DNA from: Luminiphilus syltensis NOR5-1B
GTDB taxonomy: Bacteria; Pseudomonadota; Gammaproteobacteria; Pseudomonadales; Halieaceae
Assembly (NCBI RefSeq): GCF_000158175.1
Contig: NZ_DS999411.1
Span: forward strand, 2,801,446-2,865,181
Reading direction: 5' to 3'
DNA length: 63,736 nt
Positions 60,055 to 63,736 of the stretch are shown in pieces. How positions within the stretch are numbered: position 1 is the stretch's first letter; the number at the start of each line of letters is the position of its first letter. The position numbers were made by a program, and so were the translations under genes. The notes under the pieces are model-generated. The model did not search any database. It saw nothing but the letters and a program-made list of their open reading frames with translations, and was not told where the DNA came from.

Positions 60055-61569
60055 CTAGGATTGATGGTTGGGTAGCGGCCATTCGGCCACCGGTGTATTG
60101 CTGGCGCTGAGTTCACGATAGCGCTCCAGCATGGATTTCAATGCCCGCGTTTTACTGTAGCGCTTACCCATGAGTTGGCCCAGGCATTGTCGCTGCCAGT
60201 CGGCACCATTCATGCGGGCAGCAAGTCGGCGCTCTATCACACCGAGGTAGCGATCCCGTTCCGATTGCGAAACACCCAGAGCAGCCAGCCCGTCATCAGC
60301 ACTGGGTAGCAGCTGCGCTATGACGTCGACCACCGAGGCCTCCTCGAGTCCGTATTGTCCCCGACGCGGCCACACCAGCCGGGAGGACAATCCGTATTGT
60401 GCCGCTCTGTAAAAATTGTACTCGGCGTAATGGAACGGAATGGCGGGTAGCAGCGACTCCATCTCATCAGCCAGGCTGGTGGAAACACCGATCAAAAAGG
60501 CGGCACCGGCCACCATATCGATCGCCGTGGGTCCGGCAGGCATGGCGCGCATTTCGATCCGTAAGTGTCCGCCCGCCACATGATCATAAACTGGCCGATT
60601 CCATAGCCAGACGGTACTGAGATGCAATCGAAGCTCGGCAAGCTCGGGGGCTTCTGCGGCACCAGCACGCTCGCTGCTCGGCTCGCAAACCGGCAGCAGC
60701 GGCGAATACAGGCGTACCATCTGCTCAAACAATTCGTGGGGATCGCCGCGACACCAACCGTGCCCAAAGCTCACCCGAGCAGGCTCATGCCAGCCATAGG
60801 GATCAACATGACGCGTATCAATGGACTGCTTAAATAGTGGTATGCGGGTCTCGTCCCAGAGCTGATGCCCGAACAGGCCGGGGCTATTGGCGCCGATGGC
60901 CAACGCGAGGGGCGTCGCCAACTGAATGGCATTAAAACGGTTCGCGTAGTCCTCGGGCGCCACCCGCTGATGGACCTGAAAAGAGGTATTCGCGCCCTCC
61001 AGCGTAATATTATCAACCTTCATCTTCAGCGGCTCGGCGCCGTCAATATCGATTTCAAACTGCCCGCCCCGCAATCGGACGAGCTCGCCCAGAAGCGCGT
61101 AATAGCGCTCCTTTGGCGTAATGCAGGCCTCGGTGAGATCGTCCATGGTCAGGGTAGGCAGGATTCCGATCGGCACAATGCGCGCGTCGGCCGCAGCAGC
61201 ACACCGGTCGAGCTGATGCACCTTTTTAAGCATTTCCTGCTCGGTCGCCCGAAAGGCGCTTTCAGCCAGAAGGTGCGGCGTTAAATTGTATTCGAGGTTG
61301 TATTTATTGAGCTCGAGAGTCAATTGCGGATCCGCGGCCGCCTCGAGTAAGCGCTGATTGATATGCGAGGGATTGCCCTCGGCATCGATAATATAAAGCT
61401 CGAGCTCGGCGCCAATACTCTGGGGACCCACGCCAAATTCGGGTTGCGCCAGCAAATCGCTCAGATCATCGAGCTGTGTCTGTAAGCGTTCACGAAATAG
61501 CGCGGCATCGCGTTGATCGCGATGAGACTCGCTGATGTCTCTACCCACAGACTGGCCCCGACTGTTCAT
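60055..61569 (-). CDS. GCS2-family glutamate-cysteine ligase-like carboxylate-amine ligase
   Basis: 504 residues, longer than E. coli YbdK (about 370). The ligase core is visible: 'SIGAELELYIIDAEGNPSHINQRLLE' near 52-77, 'LELNKYNLEYNLTPHLL' near 85-101, 'NTSFQVHQRVAPEDYANRFNAIQLATPLALAIGANSP' near 195-230, 'AGGHLRIEMRAMPAGPTAIDMVA' near 330-352. It joins a glutamate-like carboxylate to an amine using ATP; the amine is unknown, and it is not necessarily gamma-glutamylcysteine synthesis. Paired with the AstE-like gene downstream, and followed by the DauA-like dehydrogenase on the same strand. Confidence 0.82.
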   Translation of the reverse strand: MNSRGQSVGRDISESHRDQRDAALFRERLQTQLDDLSDLLAQPEFGVGPQSIGAELELYIIDAEGNPSHINQRLLEAAADPQLTLELNKYNLEYNLTPHLLAESAFRATEQEMLKKVHQLDRCAAAADARIVPIGILPTLTMDDLTEACITPKERYYALLGELVRLRGGQFEIDIDGAEPLKMKVDNITLEGANTSFQVHQRVAPEDYANRFNAIQLATPLALAIGANSPGLFGHQLWDETRIPLFKQSIDTRHVDPYGWHEPARVSFGHGWCRGDPHELFEQMVRLYSPLLPVCEPSSERAGAAEAPELAELRLHLSTVWLWNRPVYDHVAGGHLRIEMRAMPAGPTAIDMVAGAAFLIGVSTSLADEMESLLPAIPFHYAEYNFYRAAQYGLSSRLVWPRRGQYGLEEASVVDVIAQLLPSADDGLAALGVSQSERDRYLGVIERRLAARMNGADWQRQCLGQLMGKRYSKTRALKSMLERYRELSASNTPVAEWPLPNHQS

Positions 61570-61879
61570 GCTACCCAGCCATCATAAACCTCACGTTTTA
61601 TCGGTAACAAATGATTTGTGGCTGCACGCCGAAGCACGTCAATCAGAAGGTTAGTTTCGATCAATCACGGTGTTGCCTATAACCGGATCGCGCACAACCG
61701 AGACTGGTGGTGCAAAAAGATGGCATTTAGCCAGTGGCCGCTTCGGGACCACGAAGCGAAACGCCATGTCAGTGATAAAAACCGCGGGGCAACCAAGGAT
61801 CGAGAGGCGTTTTAGCGTTAGTATAGATCGCTGCAACTTTGGACCGACATCACTTCTTATTACAGCCAGAGGAAAATAC
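61570..61879. other. 310 bp divergent promoter region
   Basis: Between the GCS2 ligase (minus) and the MetE-like gene (plus). It has a dyad CGCTTCG/CGAAGCG at 61739-61758 and a -10-like TATAGA near 61820. No gene is evident; the 70-codon upstream extension of the MetE-like frame lacks coding character. Confidence 0.5.
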
Positions 61880-63016
61880 ATGGCAGCCATCAACATACCG
61901 TGTACCCATACCGGAAGCCTGCCCCGCACCGATCAACTGATTCAACTGATGTTTGCCGCGGCCGACGGTATTCCGGTGGATCCGAACGCCATGGATAGCG
62001 CCATCCATGATGCTATTACCAGCGTCGTCCAGCGACAGGTCGATGCCGGGGTGAGCATTATCAATGACGGAGAAATGTCCAAGCCCTCCTATGCAACCTA
62101 TGTCCAGGATCGGCTTGCCGGCTTTAACGGCGAAGCGGTACAAAACTACTTTTTTGAAGACCTGCAGGACTTTCCGAGAAGCGCCGAGGCGGTTGCGGGA
62201 AACCCGGGCCGCCGCAAACGAAAGGCCCCGAGCTGTACCGGCGAAATCACCGTGGTCAATGGCCAGGCCGCAATCGATGACATGGTCGCCCTGCGCAAGG
62301 CGGCGAGCGATTGTGGTCACGACGAGATATTCACCAGTGCCGCTTCACCCGGAGTTATATCGCTGTTTTTTTTCAATGAGTACTACGACAGTCATGAAGC
62401 CTACGTCTTCGCCATTGCCGAAGCCATGCGCCATGAATATGAAGCCATCGCCAACGCGGGCGCCACCGTTCAGCTCGACTGCCCCGATCTCGCTATGGGA
62501 CGCCACTCCGCGTATGCCGAGATGGACCTCGATACCTTCCGCAAGACAATTGCCATCAATATCGAGGCCTTGAACCACGCCGTCAGAAACATCCCGGAAG
62601 ATCAGCTGCGTATGCATCTCTGCTGGGGTAACTACCCCGGCCCGCACAATCACGACGTTCCCATTAGCGACATTATTGATCTGGTCTGGACCGCCAAACC
62701 CCAGACTGTTCTGATCGAGGGCGCCAACTCCCGACACGCCCACGAATGGGCTGTGCTTGAGGAACTCGGCGTGCCCTCCAACAAAAAACTCTGCCCAGGC
62801 GTTATCGAGCCCCAGTCAAACTACATCGAGCACCCCGAGTTGATAGCGCAACGCCTCGAGCGATGGGCTCGGGTGGTCGACCCGGATCGTTTGATGGCCG
62901 GGGTCGATTGCGGCTTCTCGGTTCACGTGGGAAGCCACAGTATCGACCCGGACGTGGCATTCGCCAAACTGGCCTCACTGGCCGAAGGGTGCGAATTGGT
63001 ATCGAAGCGGCTTTGA
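61880..63016 (+). CDS. MetE C-terminal-like cobalamin-independent methyltransferase family protein
   Basis: 378 residues from the ATG at 61880, with AGAGGAAA upstream; the frame is open 70 codons further. TIM-barrel of the UROD/MetE superfamily: 'CTHTGSLPRTDQLIQLM' at the N-terminus, 'DAGVSIINDGEMSKPSYATYVQDRLAGF' near 55-82, 'LDCPDLAMGRHSAY', 'MHLCWGNYPGPHNHDVPI' and 'VIEPQSNYIEHPELIAQRLERWARVV...MAGVDCGFSV'. The His/Cys in LHLCWGN-like and the Cys in GVDCGF are the zinc ligands of thiol methyltransferases. It lacks the MetE N-terminal domain, so methionine synthesis with folate is unlikely; epoxyalkane:thiol transferase or demethylase activity are alternatives. An IclR regulator follows. 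Confidence 0.85.
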   Translation: MAAINIPCTHTGSLPRTDQLIQLMFAAADGIPVDPNAMDSAIHDAITSVVQRQVDAGVSIINDGEMSKPSYATYVQDRLAGFNGEAVQNYFFEDLQDFPRSAEAVAGNPGRRKRKAPSCTGEITVVNGQAAIDDMVALRKAASDCGHDEIFTSAASPGVISLFFFNEYYDSHEAYVFAIAEAMRHEYEAIANAGATVQLDCPDLAMGRHSAYAEMDLDTFRKTIAINIEALNHAVRNIPEDQLRMHLCWGNYPGPHNHDVPISDIIDLVWTAKPQTVLIEGANSRHAHEWAVLEELGVPSNKKLCPGVIEPQSNYIEHPELIAQRLERWARVVDPDRLMAGVDCGFSVHVGSHSIDPDVAFAKLASLAEGCELVSKRL

Positions 63017-63047
63017 AGCGGTCTTTACTAGCGCAAAGTGATACCCC

Positions 63048-63736
63048 ATGAAGTCTTCCGAGTACCTCAGCACACTGGAAAAAGGCCTTCGAGTCCTGAC
63101 CTGCTTTTCCCGGGAACAACCGCAGATGTCACTCACTGAGGTGGCCAGGGCGACCGACCTGAGCCCGGCGGTTGCCCGCCGGTGCCTGATTACATTGAAT
63201 GAACTCGGGTATGTCGGAAAGGATGGCAACCAGTATTTGCTGAAACCCCGGGTACTGGAAATTTCGACAGCCTTCACCGAAAGCTTCAATATCGACAACA
63301 TTGTTCGGCCAGCACTGCAGACCCTGCGAGAGGAAACCGGTGACAGCGCCTCACTGGCAACGCTTCAGGGCAGCGACGTGCTTTATATCTGCCACGCATC
63401 GGCCTATAGGGTGATTCGCCTGCAAGCCACCACTGGCACCCGGTTTCCCGCGCTGGTGACTTCCCTGGGGCGCGCCATTCTTTCCGCCAAGACGCCGGGA
63501 GAGATCGACGCCCATATCTACAAGCATCCCGTGACAAAGCGAACCGACAAGACCATTACCGACAGCACAGCGCTGAAAGCGGAAATCACCAAAGCCCAGG
63601 TCAACGGATACGCCGTAGTCAGTGACGAGCTGGATTACGGCATCACGTCAATCGCGTGTCCGGTCGTCCTGAGCGGAGGACGAGTCGTCGGGGCCGTTAA
63701 CTGTTCAGCCGCTACCGGCAGGGTCGATCCGGCGAC
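63048..63736 (+). CDS. IclR-family transcriptional regulator (C-terminus beyond window)
   Basis: Open from the ATG at 63048 to the right edge, 229 codons with no stop. Winged helix at about 8-65 ('STLEKGLRVLTCF', 'MSLTEVARATDLSPAVARRCLITLNELGYVGKDGNQYLLKPRVLEI'), then the IclR effector domain ('IVRPALQTLREETGDSASLATLQGSDVLYICHASAYRVIRLQATTGTRFPALVTSLGRAILSA' and 'GITSIACPVVLSGGRVVGAVNCSA'). It resembles PcaR/PobR-type activators of aromatic catabolism. About 30 residues are missing. It lies 31 bp after the MetE-like gene and may control it or genes further right. Confidence 0.93.
   Translation, partial: MKSSEYLSTLEKGLRVLTCFSREQPQMSLTEVARATDLSPAVARRCLITLNELGYVGKDGNQYLLKPRVLEISTAFTESFNIDNIVRPALQTLREETGDSASLATLQGSDVLYICHASAYRVIRLQATTGTRFPALVTSLGRAILSAKTPGEIDAHIYKHPVTKRTDKTITDSTALKAEITKAQVNGYAVVSDELDYGITSIACPVVLSGGRVVGAVNCSAATGRVDPA

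Overview
The window is chromosomal DNA of a moderately GC-rich, aerobic, Gram-negative bacterium, most likely a marine gammaproteobacterium of the Cellvibrionales/Halieaceae kind. This is inferred from gene content and order: recA-recX under a LexA-type SOS box, mltD-gloB divergent from a methyltransferase-rnhA-dnaQ block, sohB-nudC, ppx, NhaB-type Na+/H+ antiport, AcuI-type acryloyl-CoA reductase, a TonB-dependent receptor and GspA/GspB. No phage, IS element, integrase or CRISPR array was seen. I recognise one tRNA, tRNA-Arg(TCG), and no rRNA.

Layout. 1-8.2 kb: mostly minus-strand genes, namely a truncated RND outer-membrane factor, an AI-2E-type permease, an NTF2-like protein, acuI, a drug/metabolite exporter (plus strand), the glutathione-dependent formaldehyde pair fghA/frmA and a ferredoxin reductase. 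8.2-16.5 kb: a 0.6 kb leader, a TonB receptor with a clear terminator, two short-chain dehydrogenases, and a methyltransferase / unknown / isochorismatase-like hydrolase / exporter run. 16.5-22.8 kb: a degenerate 16-18 bp tandem repeat array, a nitroreductase, tRNA-Arg, a YdjM-like protein, an unknown plus MFS pair, and a PLP decarboxylase translationally coupled to a WYL regulator resembling BrxR/CapW. 22.9-26.9 kb: a sulfide-oxidation cassette (persulfide dioxygenase, type II SQR, SulP carrier). 26.9-38.5 kb: housekeeping (sohB, nudC, nhaB, dnaQ, rnhA, a frameshifted methyltransferase, gloB, mltD, copA) and an acyl-CoA synthetase.

38.5-44.5 kb is the most interesting stretch: a seven-gene, nearly gapless operon that joins both halves of the D-glutamate cyclase (DUF1445 and DUF4392 as separate genes) to 5-oxoprolinase PxpABC, a D-amino-acid transaminase and an alanine racemase. 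Together these could interconvert L-/D-alanine, move nitrogen to D-glutamate, cyclise D-glutamate to 5-oxoproline and reopen that ring with ATP. I infer a D-amino-acid (possibly peptidoglycan-derived) salvage or D-glutamate homeostasis pathway. A DauA-like D-amino-acid dehydrogenase, an AstE/AspA-like hydrolase and a GCS2 ligase follow at 57.7-61.6 kb.

44.6-63.7 kb also holds ppx and an alkaline phosphatase, an aldo/keto reductase, gspB/gspA divergent from a nitronate monooxygenase with a palindromic operator between them, a small thiol/flavin redox run (TlpA-like, DCC-family, flavin reductase), a DUF3014 protein, recX-recA, a group II truncated haemoglobin, and at the right edge a MetE-like methyltransferase followed by a truncated IclR regulator. 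Two genes run off the window: the outer-membrane factor at the left edge and the IclR regulator at the right edge.
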